Shown: one piece after another, positions 44,424 through 53,154 of the stretch
Layout: every line of letters begins with the position of its first letter
Position numbering within the stretch: position 1 is the stretch's first letter
Origin: an uncultured Ignavibacteria bacterium
GTDB lineage: Bacteria; Bacteroidota; Ignavibacteria; SZUA-365
Direction: 5' to 3'
NCBI GenBank assembly: GCA_913061095.1
Contig: CAJXVM010000006.1
Coordinates: forward strand, 1 to 64,000
DNA length: 64,000 bases
The notes under the pieces: generated by a model
The model's database searches: none
The model's input: only the letters and a program-made list of their open reading frames with translations
Told to the model about the DNA's origin: nothing
Program-made: the position numbers and the translations under genes

Positions 44424-45097
44424 CGATGCCCCCCGAAGCAGCGATCGAAATTCGCGGCAACTGCTCCCCTGATTTCCTCTTCCTCCCTGAACAGCAGATC
44501 GGCAGCCTCGCGGTACAGCCTCCGAATGTCGACCTCGCTTTCGTCGGATTCGAAAAACAGCCTGTCGAGCGGCATGCGTGTCAGCGCCTTTCTAACCTTG
44601 CTGCCGATCTCGAGCAGCGCCGATCCGAACGAGAGGTGAAAATCCATGTCCAGAAGCTGACCGGCAAGTTCGGCATGTCCGGTGAATCCGTGAATGATCC
44701 ACGGATTGACATCCCGCCGCTGTTTCCGCAGCTGCATGAGGTCGGCATGCGCTCGAACGCAGTGTAAAATGACCGGCAATCCCGCCGAGGCTGCGATGTC
44801 GAGCTGCATATCGAGCACGCGGCGCTGTTGTTTGAGCACTGGACCGTGAACGCGATCAAGACCGATTTCCCCGACGGCGACACACCACGAGGCCTCGACC
44901 GCCTGTTCCAACGCCTGCCGATCCTGATCCAGGTCCCTTCCGCCGGCATCCCAGGGATGAATGCCGACGCTACCGTGCGTGGGAGAGGGCGTATGCACAC
45001 TTGTTTCCTCGAGACGCAGGCTCACGATTCGCAGCTGGTCTTCCATCTCGGCATGGTTGTGCGTATGGACGTCGATATACGGCATTTGTGTGTTCAT
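44420..45097 (-). CDS. TatD-family metal-dependent hydrolase
   Basis: 225 residues, somewhat shorter than the 260 of E. coli TatD. The metal-binding start YIDVHTHNH (His11 and His13) is present, with the second motif AVGEIGLDRV near 95 and HCVRAHADL and HGFTGH later, and FFESDESEV near 195 as the last metal ligand area. It is a probable DNase or deoxyribonuclease-like hydrolase. It begins a two-gene operon with tcdA. The start could also be the ATG four codons downstream (MPYID). Confidence 0.85.
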   Translation of the reverse strand: MNTQMPYIDVHTHNHAEMEDQLRIVSLRLEETSVHTPSPTHGSVGIHPWDAGGRDLDQDRQALEQAVEASWCVAVGEIGLDRVHGPVLKQQRRVLDMQLDIAASAGLPVILHCVRAHADLMQLRKQRRDVNPWIIHGFTGHAELAGQLLDMDFHLSFGSALLEIGSKVRKALTRMPLDRLFFESDESEVDIRRLYREAADLLFREEEEIRGAVAANFDRCFGGHR

Positions 45098-45118
45098 GCT
45101 CCCCGTAAGATACGAATC

Positions 45119-45136
45119 ACCGGGAAGAATCCCGGT
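45119..45136. repeat. Perfect 7-bp hairpin in the divergent tatD / ECF gap
   Basis: ACCGGGA (45119-45125) and TCCCGGT (45130-45136) form a perfect stem with an AGAA loop. It lies 22 bp upstream of the tatD-like start and 222 bp from the sigma gene, with no T-run. It may be a regulatory site; nothing else clear is seen in the 260-bp divergent gap 45098-45357, and no convincing promoter. Confidence 0.35.
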
Positions 45137-45357
45137 CGATGTGCCTTTCCCGCATGCGAATCGGTCTCGCAGCTCCGTTCGAGAACCGTTTTCCGTTATT
45201 TCAGCAGTCGGCAGTCATCCGCAGGGCAGATTTCGCTCCCTTGTGCTGATCGGCCATTTGACCGTATGTTGTCCGATATCAGTATTTCCTGACGACGGTT
45301 CATCATTTTCCACGGAACAAATCCCCTTCTCCATCGTCTATTAGGAACAGTGTTGTG

Positions 45358-45972
45358 ATGACGCCGGAAGCTATGGCAGATCATGTAGAAGAACAGACTG
45401 CGACTCATCCCGCGATCGACCCGGGCGACGATCTCCTGATCACACGCTTCCAGGCGGGCGATGAGGATGCGTTCCGGCGCCTGCTCGAGCGATACGCGGA
45501 ACGCATCCGCAACCTGGTCTTCGGCATTTTTCATGACACGGATCTGATTGACGATATCACCCAGGATGTGTTCATCAAGGCCTATCGCGCCCTGCCCGGT
45601 TTCCGCTTCGATGCGTCATTTTACACGTGGCTCTATCGCATCACGATCAACCATTGCCGCGATATCATGCGCAGACAGAAACGACGAAATATGCTTTCAC
45701 TGCAGACATTGCTCGAGAACCGCGATCCGGAAGTGACAGCGAAGACTGCCGTACAGCCGCAGGACGGGGATACGCAGGAATGGGTGCAGCGCGGACTGCA
45801 GAAACTCCCCGAAAAGTACCGGATACCGGTTATTCTCAAAGACCTCGAGGGATGCTCCTACGAAGAAATGGCTGACATCATGCAATGCGAACTCGGCACG
45901 GTGAAATCACGTCTTTCCCGAGGGCGCAGCATGCTCCGATCCTGGCTGGCTCCGATACTGGAGGGATATTGA
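45358..45972 (+). CDS. ECF-type RNA polymerase sigma factor
   Basis: 204 residues from the ATG at 45358; a GTG three bases earlier is possible. Region 2 is RLLERYAERIRNLVFGIFHD, followed by DDITQDVFIKAYRALPGF. Region 4 is LPEKYRIPVILKDLEGCSYE with the helix-turn-helix MADIMQCELGTVKSRLSRGR. The lack of sigma 1 and 3 domains places it in the ECF class. It probably directs transcription of the operon that contains its anti-sigma-like neighbour (1-bp gap) and possibly of the TldD-like genes. No ECF-type promoter could be assigned with confidence upstream of the gene. Confidence 0.92.
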   Translation: MTPEAMADHVEEQTATHPAIDPGDDLLITRFQAGDEDAFRRLLERYAERIRNLVFGIFHDTDLIDDITQDVFIKAYRALPGFRFDASFYTWLYRITINHCRDIMRRQKRRNMLSLQTLLENRDPEVTAKTAVQPQDGDTQEWVQRGLQKLPEKYRIPVILKDLEGCSYEEMADIMQCELGTVKSRLSRGRSMLRSWLAPILEGY

Positions 45973-45973
45973 T

Positions 45974-47662
45974 ATGGCGTACCGTAACAGCAGACATATT
46001 TCACTTCAGCTTTCCCTCTATCTCGACGGCAGACTCGATGATGAAAAACGCCGGGAGATTGAAAAGCTCATCGAGGACGATGAAGGCATCCGCCGGGAAT
46101 TCATACAGCTGAAAGCGATGCAGTCGCTTCTCGCATCGCGGGAACCGCTGCTGGAAGATCCATTCCTCGCCGAGCGCGTTATGAACCGCATTCGGGACCG
46201 CGCGGAAGATGAAGATCGTGCATTTGCCGTTCCACGGCGCTTCGTTCCTGTCAGTGCCACGTTTATTGCGGTCCTGCTCATCGCAGCCGCCCTCTTTGCA
46301 TGGCTGCAGCGCGAGCAGATTTTCGATTACGTGGAAAACACCGGCACACAGATGCAGCAGGCCTACGAAGAAACCATTCTCAAGGGCTGGATCATGCCAC
46401 TGTTCGAGCGCACCGACCGGGATCAGGTGCTGCATTTCGCCATGTTCGGCACACTCCCGCTCGACACGCAGGACGGCACCGTCCTTCGCGTCGATGAAAG
46501 CGCGGACTCCGGGTACCGCGTCGAGCTGTCGAATGCGCCCGAGCTGCTTCGGCCGCGCACCAGCATCAGCGAATTGTACGAGGAGATTCAGCCCAGCTCC
46601 GTGCAGCGTAGGGTCTTCGACTCGCTGTTCCTCTATGCGCAGCGCCAGATCGAATCATCGGTGCTCATGAACGAGGAAAAAGAGATTGCCATTGATCCTG
46701 CGATCAGCAAGTACCACAAAGTCATTCTCTCCGGCATCGCCTCCACGCTTGATTCCGGACAGCTCGTACGCTTTGAGCAATTCCTCGCACAGCGCAACAC
46801 ACCCTATACATTCGTCTCAACTGTTTCGCACCGTCTGCCGTCACGGCGGGACAAGGGACAGGCATCCGATGTCATCGCGCATTTCCGAACAGTGCGCATG
46901 CCCGAGGAGTATATTGTTCTTACCCGTGACAGCATTGCCCAGGCACGACTGCGCCTGGACATGGACAGCCTCCGCCGGCTCATGCACATCGTGGAAAATC
47001 ACATGCCGCGATTCGAAGTGCGGATAAACGAAATCGCGGAGCGATACACGCAGATGCAGCCACCCGCCGCGCCGCCGGCTCCCCCGCGCGTGCGCGTTAT
47101 TCCGGAAGACGGTGCGGATGGACGAAGTTTCCGGATCTTCATCCAGACCGATGAGAAGCTCGCTCGCGAGATGGAGCAGGAGATGAAGCAGGTCATGCGT
47201 GAAGTCGCCATCCTCAGGCGGGAGCAGTCGAAGCTGCATCATCGTGAAGACAGGTATCCTCGTCCGGAAAACCCGCCGCATATTTCATCCCACCGGAAGG
47301 ATATTCAGGTGTTCGTCGCCCCGGATTCCGGAATTCAGATCACTGTGAACATCGACTCCATCATGGAACAGTCATTCCATTCGCTGGATGAGCTGCAGCT
47401 GTTTCGGGACAGTCTCTCCCCTGCCGTCCCCGGCAGTGATCTGCGCTTCGAGTGGCGACAGATTGTTCCCGATGCGCGGCTGCAGCAGATCGACAGTCTG
47501 TTGCGCGGGAGTGACCGGAACAGACAGCAGTTGAATCGGCAGCTCCAGGAACTTCGGGAGGAGATCATGGAACACTATCGCCATCAAAACAATCCGGCGA
47601 AACCCGCGAAGCCGGACCCCGCGGCTCCCCCTGTGGATCGCGACACCGTATTCGAAATCTGA
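45974..47662 (+). CDS. Membrane anti-sigma-factor-like protein with large periplasmic region
   Basis: 562 residues. The N-terminal 85 residues have the helical anti-sigma pattern ISLQLSLYLDGRLDDEKRRE and lie in the cytoplasm. A single membrane helix is at 91-111 (VPVSATFIAVLLIAAALFAW). The remaining 450 residues are periplasmic, with a Pro/Ala break near 370-375 and long coiled-coil segments (LAREMEQEMKQVMREVAIL, then LNRQLQELREEIMEH). No zinc-binding His-x3-Cys-x2-Cys motif is visible. It probably holds the ECF sigma factor at the membrane until a periplasmic signal arrives. The periplasmic part is far larger than in most anti-sigma proteins and may itself be the sensor. Confidence 0.8.
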   Translation: MAYRNSRHISLQLSLYLDGRLDDEKRREIEKLIEDDEGIRREFIQLKAMQSLLASREPLLEDPFLAERVMNRIRDRAEDEDRAFAVPRRFVPVSATFIAVLLIAAALFAWLQREQIFDYVENTGTQMQQAYEETILKGWIMPLFERTDRDQVLHFAMFGTLPLDTQDGTVLRVDESADSGYRVELSNAPELLRPRTSISELYEEIQPSSVQRRVFDSLFLYAQRQIESSVLMNEEKEIAIDPAISKYHKVILSGIASTLDSGQLVRFEQFLAQRNTPYTFVSTVSHRLPSRRDKGQASDVIAHFRTVRMPEEYIVLTRDSIAQARLRLDMDSLRRLMHIVENHMPRFEVRINEIAERYTQMQPPAAPPAPPRVRVIPEDGADGRSFRIFIQTDEKLAREMEQEMKQVMREVAILRREQSKLHHREDRYPRPENPPHISSHRKDIQVFVAPDSGIQITVNIDSIMEQSFHSLDELQLFRDSLSPAVPGSDLRFEWRQIVPDARLQQIDSLLRGSDRNRQQLNRQLQELREEIMEHYRHQNNPAKPAKPDPAAPPVDRDTVFEI

Positions 47663-47767
47663 CGGGGTCATTCGGGAGATCATGCTCGGGAGCGGCGCTT
47701 GACATCCCGGCAGAACATTTCTATACTAGTTTATCTGTATTCCAATCTTACCAGCGGAGGAGGCTCG

Positions 47768-49507
47768 ATGCAATCGAAACATTTCACCCGTGTGATCATC
47801 GCGGTGTTCGTGGCGGCACTGTGCGTCCCGATCACAACTCTGCACGCCCAGCAGGATCCGATCCTGGACGTCATGCAGGAGGAAATCGACCGGGAAATGG
47901 ACGTCCTGAAGTCGCAGGATCCACCGGCGTATTTCCTGTCCTACCGCATCGATGATTCTTTCAACAGCACCGTCAGCGCGTCACTGGGTGCGCTCACAGC
48001 GAGCGATGACCGCCATCGCCGCAATCTGACCGTGCAGCTGCGCGTCGGTGATTACGCGATGGACAACACCAGGGAAATACGCGGCGATCGCTCCTTCAAT
48101 TTTAGTATCCCCCAATACATCGCGGTTCCCATCGAATCGGATGCGCAGGCGCTGCGGATGGTGCTCTGGAATGCCACCAGCCAGCGCTATCGCAAAGCGG
48201 CGAAAACCTACCAGGAGGTTCGCGCCAATACTGCGGTCAAGGTTGAGGCGGAAGACACCTCGGAGGATTTCGCGAAGATCACCGAACCCGCGCAGTATGT
48301 TGATCCACCACTCAATCCGTCATCCCTGCTTCCCGACAGAACCGTCTGGGAGAACAAACTGAAGCGGTACTCGCGCGGCTTTCTCACATCCGAGCACATC
48401 TTCAAGGGCGAAGCAGAGCTTCGCTTCACAGCGGAGCGCAAGCGCATCGCCACGAGTGAAGGAGCGGCAGTTGCTGAAAATCGCGCTGCCGTGCGCCTCA
48501 TGCTGTCGGCGACCATCAAATGCGATGACGGGATGGAGCTGCCGCTGCACAAGAGCTACTTCGCATATGAAATGTCCGGCATGCCGACGGATGAGCAGGT
48601 GCTCGCGGATGTCCGTGAAATGGTCGAAATCCTCACCGCAATGCGTGAAGCTCCCACCGTAGAACCGTACACCGGGCCCGCGCTTCTTTCGGGCGAAGCC
48701 GCGGGAGTGTTCTTCCATGAGATCTTCGGCCACCGTGTCGAAGGTCACAGGCAGAAGAAGGAGACCGAGGGACAGACATTCAAAAAGAAAGAAGGAACAT
48801 CCGTTCTTCCGGATCACATGTCCGTCGTGTTTGATCCGACGCTCAAGCAGTTACACCAGCAGGATCTCAACGGGTATTACGTTTTCGACGACGAAGGTGT
48901 GCGTGGACAGAAAGTCACCGTCGTTGATCACGGTGTACTGACGGATTTCCTGATGAGCAGGACGCCGTTCGAGAAGCATCCTGCGTCGAACGGACATGGC
49001 CGGGCGCAGTCCGGGTATCAGCCGGTCTCGCGCCAGTCGAACCTGATCGTCGAAACCGAGAGCCCGCATTCCAGGGAAGAACTGCGTGCAATGCTCCTTG
49101 ACGAATGCCGCAAACAGAACAGGGAATTCGGACTGTACTTCAAGAAGGTTCGCGGTGGTTTCACAATGACCGGTCGCTATTCCCCCAATGCCTTCAATGT
49201 CACGCCGGTCGAGGTCTACCGCATCTACCTCGACGGTCGTCCTGACGAACTCGTTCGGGGCGTCGATCTTGTGGGAACCCCCCTTGTGATGTTCTCAAAC
49301 ATTACCGCGGCAGGCGATGATCCGGCGGTGTTTACCGGGACCTGCGGTGCCGAATCGGGCGGAGTGCCCGTATCGGCCGTCTCGCCTACCCTGCTGGTCT
49401 CCCAGATCGAGGTCCAGAAGAAGAGCAAGTCACAGGAGCGCGCCCCACTGCTCCCCCGTCCGGATCAGGACAGTTCAACGCCTCAGACTCGTGAACGAAC
49501 GTATTGA
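47768..49507 (+). CDS. Exported TldD-like metallopeptidase
   Basis: 579 residues from the ATG at 47768, chosen for the GGAGGAG site at 47757-47763 and the signal peptide that follows (about 1-27, TTLHAQQ). The C-terminal half has TldD/PmbA character, with the metal-binding HExxxH motif HEIFGH in GVFFHEIFGHRVEGHR (about residue 315). Later segments such as RSGRAQSGYQPVSRQSN-like FGRAQSGYQ and YSPNAFNVTP fit the family. TldD with TldE matures or degrades modified peptides in the cytoplasm in E. coli. A signal peptide implies a periplasmic or secreted version. The next gene encodes a diverged partner. It belongs to the ECF operon in orientation, 105 bp after the anti-sigma-like gene. Confidence 0.85.
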   Translation: MQSKHFTRVIIAVFVAALCVPITTLHAQQDPILDVMQEEIDREMDVLKSQDPPAYFLSYRIDDSFNSTVSASLGALTASDDRHRRNLTVQLRVGDYAMDNTREIRGDRSFNFSIPQYIAVPIESDAQALRMVLWNATSQRYRKAAKTYQEVRANTAVKVEAEDTSEDFAKITEPAQYVDPPLNPSSLLPDRTVWENKLKRYSRGFLTSEHIFKGEAELRFTAERKRIATSEGAAVAENRAAVRLMLSATIKCDDGMELPLHKSYFAYEMSGMPTDEQVLADVREMVEILTAMREAPTVEPYTGPALLSGEAAGVFFHEIFGHRVEGHRQKKETEGQTFKKKEGTSVLPDHMSVVFDPTLKQLHQQDLNGYYVFDDEGVRGQKVTVVDHGVLTDFLMSRTPFEKHPASNGHGRAQSGYQPVSRQSNLIVETESPHSREELRAMLLDECRKQNREFGLYFKKVRGGFTMTGRYSPNAFNVTPVEVYRIYLDGRPDELVRGVDLVGTPLVMFSNITAAGDDPAVFTGTCGAESGGVPVSAVSPTLLVSQIEVQKKSKSQERAPLLPRPDQDSSTPQTRERTY

Positions 49508-49536
49508 CCGTACACCGATAAGGAAGGAGCTTTATC

Positions 49537-51384
49537 ATGCGCATTTTCATTTCGATCACTGCTGTGATCCTTTTCGGCGTGCTCACGGCGGACAGCGTGG
49601 CCCAGCAGCAGGAACCACTCGTCATTCGCGCCATGAAAGATGAGCTGCACAGAAATATCGAGCGTCTCTCACTCGAAGGTGTCAGCGCACCGTTTTTTAT
49701 CAGCTACACGGTCAAAGACGTTCACAACCTTCAGATCCGTTCAACCTTCGGCGCTCTGACCGTGGTCGACACGACACATCGTCGCATGCATGATGTGCGC
49801 GTGCTTGTCGGCGACCATGCGCAGACACAGGAGCACTTTGTCGGCGGTGACTTCAGCCTGTCGTTTGACGACTTCAGCCAGACGCTCACGCTCGAGGACG
49901 ACTACGACGCCATCCGCCGCGAACTCTGGCTGAGCACCGATCGCGCGTACAAGAACGCGACGGAAGCGCTCGAAAAGAAACGCGCCGCGCTGCGGCAGCA
50001 GCAGGTGCCGGAAGACTACAAAGACGTCGCCGATTTTGCGAACGCCGACCCCGTCGTAAGCATCAGCCCGCCGGTTACGACCCCCTGTGACGTCACCGCT
50101 GCAGAGGATCGTGTCAAGCGGCTCTCCGCTCTGTTCGCCTCGTACCCGCAGATTCACGATTCCCGCGTTCAGTTCAGTCTGCAGGACATGATGCTGTATT
50201 TCGTCAACAGCGAAGGGACCGTGATCGCGGAACCCAGGCGGCTCGCTGTGCTGCTCGCCGTCGCGGCGACACAGGCCGAAAACGGTGAACCCCTGACGGA
50301 TTTCGTCGTTCATTACGCCGTCGTTCCATCCGAACTCCCTGACGAAGAAACACTGGCTGATGAGATCCACCAGATGGCGGCAGCACTTGTCGACAGACGC
50401 AGCGCTCCCGTCATGGAAGACACCTATACAGGACCGGTGCTCTTTCTCGACCAGGCTGTGCCGGAGCTGTTCACACGACTGTATCTCGGAAAAGAGGGCC
50501 TCTTCGCATCGCGCATGCCCATCATGGCGGGACCGATGGCGATGATGGCCGCGCAGATGCAGAAGCGCAATCTCGGCGATAAGCTCGGCAAGCGAGTGCT
50601 GCCCAAGGGATGCACCATCCGCAGCGTTCCGACAACCGCCGAGTTCGATGGCCGACAGCTCCCGGGAGCGTATACGATCGACGCTGAGGGTGTGCGTCCC
50701 TCCGATGAGCTGCTGCTCGTGGAAAACGGCCGTGTCGCCTCCCTGCTCTCGAACAGAACGCCCACACCGCACTCGAAAGCCTCGACGGGGCATCAGTGTA
50801 TCGGTATCGGAATGGCGTCGACCAATGGCATCGGTCCTGGCGTTCTCGATATACAGATGCAGGAGGGTCCCGACGCATCGGAGATGAAGGAGCTGCTGAT
50901 TGAATATGCCCGTGATGAAGGGCTGGATTTCGCGTATATCGTACGTCGCATTTTGCCGGCGACGGTTCCCGAGCTCTCGATTGATGATGATCTGACAACA
51001 CGGATATCGATGTTCGGTATGAGCGGTGGTGCCGGTGCTGAACCGCTGGGCCAGCTGACACGCATGTATCGCGTCGATGTTTCCGACGGCAGCGAGACAC
51101 TGGTCCGTTCCGTGGAAATGCTGAAACCCGGAAGCAGCGCACTCAGACGGCTGGAGGCCAGCAGTGATCGCGACGTCTGGAATACCACCATCGACGGTGA
51201 AAGCCCCGTACCCGGTTTTGGCGCGTTCATCAGCATCGGTCGTTCCGTCGCGGGGGTCTCCGGCGGCGTGCCCGTTTCCATTATTGCCCCGAAGGCAGTG
51301 CTGATCGAAGACATGGAAGTGCGGCAGGAAAAGCGCCCGATCACACCCCGTCCGCCCATCGTGGCATCGCCGCTGGCGGACTGA
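49537..51384 (+). CDS. Exported TldE/PmbA-like partner without HExxxH
   Basis: 615 residues with a signal peptide (about 1-22, DSVAQ) and a ribosome-binding site (AAGGAAGGAG, 49520-49529). It is similar in plan to the previous protein: the N-terminal domain with ISYTVKDVHNLQIRSTFGAL and the C-terminal beta-rich domain with GVRPSDELLLVENGRVASLL. At the place of the HExxxH motif it reads DQAVPELFTRLYLG, so the metal site is lost, as in TldE/PmbA. A heterodimer of an active and an inactive subunit is expected. It lies 29 bp after the TldD-like gene. No cytoplasmic tldD/tldE pair is in the window for comparison. Confidence 0.8.
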   Translation: MRIFISITAVILFGVLTADSVAQQQEPLVIRAMKDELHRNIERLSLEGVSAPFFISYTVKDVHNLQIRSTFGALTVVDTTHRRMHDVRVLVGDHAQTQEHFVGGDFSLSFDDFSQTLTLEDDYDAIRRELWLSTDRAYKNATEALEKKRAALRQQQVPEDYKDVADFANADPVVSISPPVTTPCDVTAAEDRVKRLSALFASYPQIHDSRVQFSLQDMMLYFVNSEGTVIAEPRRLAVLLAVAATQAENGEPLTDFVVHYAVVPSELPDEETLADEIHQMAAALVDRRSAPVMEDTYTGPVLFLDQAVPELFTRLYLGKEGLFASRMPIMAGPMAMMAAQMQKRNLGDKLGKRVLPKGCTIRSVPTTAEFDGRQLPGAYTIDAEGVRPSDELLLVENGRVASLLSNRTPTPHSKASTGHQCIGIGMASTNGIGPGVLDIQMQEGPDASEMKELLIEYARDEGLDFAYIVRRILPATVPELSIDDDLTTRISMFGMSGGAGAEPLGQLTRMYRVDVSDGSETLVRSVEMLKPGSSALRRLEASSDRDVWNTTIDGESPVPGFGAFISIGRSVAGVSGGVPVSIIAPKAVLIEDMEVRQEKRPITPRPPIVASPLAD

Positions 51385-51460
51385 TATCATCCCTGCTGAA
51401 GTCACCCGGCTTCAGGAGTTCAGACTGAGTGCTGTGCAGTGAAATCGGTATATTACCGAT

Positions 51461-52906
51461 ATGACTGCACAGCACTTTCATGTTCGATTGTCCTGCCTGC
51501 TCGCATGCGCGGTTGTTTTTCTGAGCGCCTGCGCGACCGAGGAATCTGAGCTCCCTCCAGCGGCTCCGCGCATCATCAGCGGAACGGACAGTGTGCGCGT
51601 CGATGAACGGGTGACCGTGCGCGCGGTCGGAGCTGACGAAGAGGGACGACCGCTGACATATGAAGTCGACTGGGGAGACGATGAACGTGAACTCCAGACC
51701 TTACCGGAGATTGAGAGCGGTCTGTTTGTCGAACTCACATGGCAATATTTCGATCCTGGCACGTATGGCATGCGCTGCCGTGTCGTGGATGCAGACGGCC
51801 GTATTTCCGCCTGGTCCGAGACTTTCCTCATCCATGTCACCGGCGAAACGAGGATCGGACAGGGAGACTGGCGCATGTTCATGCGCGATCCGCAGCATAC
51901 CGGACACAGTCGTTTTCAGGGACCGTCCGTGCCGGTGGAGAAATGGCGGTACGAAGGAGCCTCTCCGATCAGATCGAGTGCGGTGTATGACATCGCCGGC
52001 ACGGCCTACTTCGGCAGTAACGAATTTCTTTTACACTCCTTTTACCAGGATGGCCGACTGAAATGGCAGTACTGGACTGGAACGGCACGTATTCCCAATT
52101 CACCTGCACTGGCTCCCGATGGATCACTCTTCTTCGGCAGCAGCAGTGCGAATATCTATCGTGTGAACCGATACGGGAACAAACTGTGGAATGTCTCCGT
52201 CAATGCCCCCATCCTCTCTTCGAGTGCAGTGCTCGACGGCATGGGACGCGTGTACATCGGCAGTGAGGACCACATTCTCTACTGTCTCGATTCCACAGGC
52301 AATCTGGAATGGCGCGTTTTCACGAATGGTCCCATTCGCGGTGCTCCCGCACTCTCGCGGGACGAAACGCGGATCTATGTTGGCAGCGCAGACCGCCTGC
52401 TGTATGCAGTGGATCGCAGCGGCGGTGTTGTCTGGACTGCTGTCACCAATGCGCCTCTGAGCGGCAGTCCGTCCGTGGGCGTTGACGGAACCATTTACAT
52501 CGGATCTGAAGACCGGTTCCTCTATGCTTTCCGTCCCGACGGCGCGCTGCGCTGGAAACGCGATCTTCGTTCACCCATCCGCACGACCCCCGCGGTGACA
52601 CGCGACGGACGCATCATCACCGCAACGCTCGATGGCAGAGTGTTCTGTCTGGATGAAATGGGGAATGAAATCTGGAGCACGGACTATACTCTTTCAGGCG
52701 GTGAAGGATCTCCGGCTGTCGACGTGCGCGGCACGGTGTACATCGGCAGTCCCGACGGCAATCTCACGGCGCTTTCCGCAACGGGGCGCATCCTCTGGCG
52801 ATATGACAGTGAATGGCCGGTGCACGGCACACCATCCATCGGCCAGGACGGCAGTGTCGCCTTCGGCAATGACGGGGGATTCTTCATCGTCCTGCGCGAA
52901 CGCTGA
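51461..52906 (+). CDS. Lipoprotein with PKD-like domain and PQQ-type beta-propeller
   Basis: 481 residues. The signal sequence ends in the lipobox LSAC (Cys at about 23), so the protein is lipid-anchored. Residues about 35-125 form a PKD-like Ig domain (YEVDWGDDERELQTL, FDPGTYGMRCRVVDADGR). Then about seven PQQ-like blades follow, each of the form V/I-Y-I-G-S-x-D-x-x-L-Y-x-x-D-x-x-G-x-x-x-W (for example IYIGSEDRFLYAFRPDGALRW), with an eighth partial blade. No enzymatic motif is obvious, so it is probably a binding platform like BamB rather than a dehydrogenase. It stands alone, 76 bp after the TldE-like gene. Confidence 0.82.
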   Translation: MTAQHFHVRLSCLLACAVVFLSACATEESELPPAAPRIISGTDSVRVDERVTVRAVGADEEGRPLTYEVDWGDDERELQTLPEIESGLFVELTWQYFDPGTYGMRCRVVDADGRISAWSETFLIHVTGETRIGQGDWRMFMRDPQHTGHSRFQGPSVPVEKWRYEGASPIRSSAVYDIAGTAYFGSNEFLLHSFYQDGRLKWQYWTGTARIPNSPALAPDGSLFFGSSSANIYRVNRYGNKLWNVSVNAPILSSSAVLDGMGRVYIGSEDHILYCLDSTGNLEWRVFTNGPIRGAPALSRDETRIYVGSADRLLYAVDRSGGVVWTAVTNAPLSGSPSVGVDGTIYIGSEDRFLYAFRPDGALRWKRDLRSPIRTTPAVTRDGRIITATLDGRVFCLDEMGNEIWSTDYTLSGGEGSPAVDVRGTVYIGSPDGNLTALSATGRILWRYDSEWPVHGTPSIGQDGSVAFGNDGGFFIVLRER

Positions 52907-52920
52907 TCGCGCCCGATCGC

Positions 52921-53148
52921 TCAGGATCGAATGATCAGCTTGTAATAGGTCTTCCCCTCTTCGCGCCGCATGAAATCGATATCGTGTTTGAATCCTGATT
53001 CGCGACGGAGAAAAAACGCGAGGCGATCGAGCAGCGCAGCGAAAGCGGCATCCTCGTCATGCGCCCAGGTCTCGCATTCCCGTATCGTCGGAATCCATGC
53101 ATCCACTCCATCGGAACGTTTTTCCGTGACAACGGTGAACTGCAGCAT
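52921..53148 (-). CDS. HicB-like small protein
   Basis: 75 residues. The pattern VVTEKRSDGVDAWIPTIRECETWAHD is like the small HicB/DUF1902-type beta-alpha fold, in which the strand pair carries a surface used to recognise a HicA toxin or other partner. No hicA gene is adjacent, so a toxin-antitoxin role is not supported. The gene follows the acyl-CoA dehydrogenase by 6 bp on the same strand and probably shares its transcript. Confidence 0.55.
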   Translation of the reverse strand: MLQFTVVTEKRSDGVDAWIPTIRECETWAHDEDAAFAALLDRLAFFLRRESGFKHDIDFMRREEGKTYYKLIIRS

Positions 53149-53154
53149 TGATGA

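Noticed and set aside
49741-51405. 554-codon minus-strand frame opposite the TldE-like gene
   Set aside because: The plus-strand gene has a ribosome-binding site, signal peptide and family similarity; the antisense frame has none.
52921-53148. HicAB toxin-antitoxin system
   Set aside because: Only the HicB-like half is present; no 60-residue HicA-like gene lies on either side.
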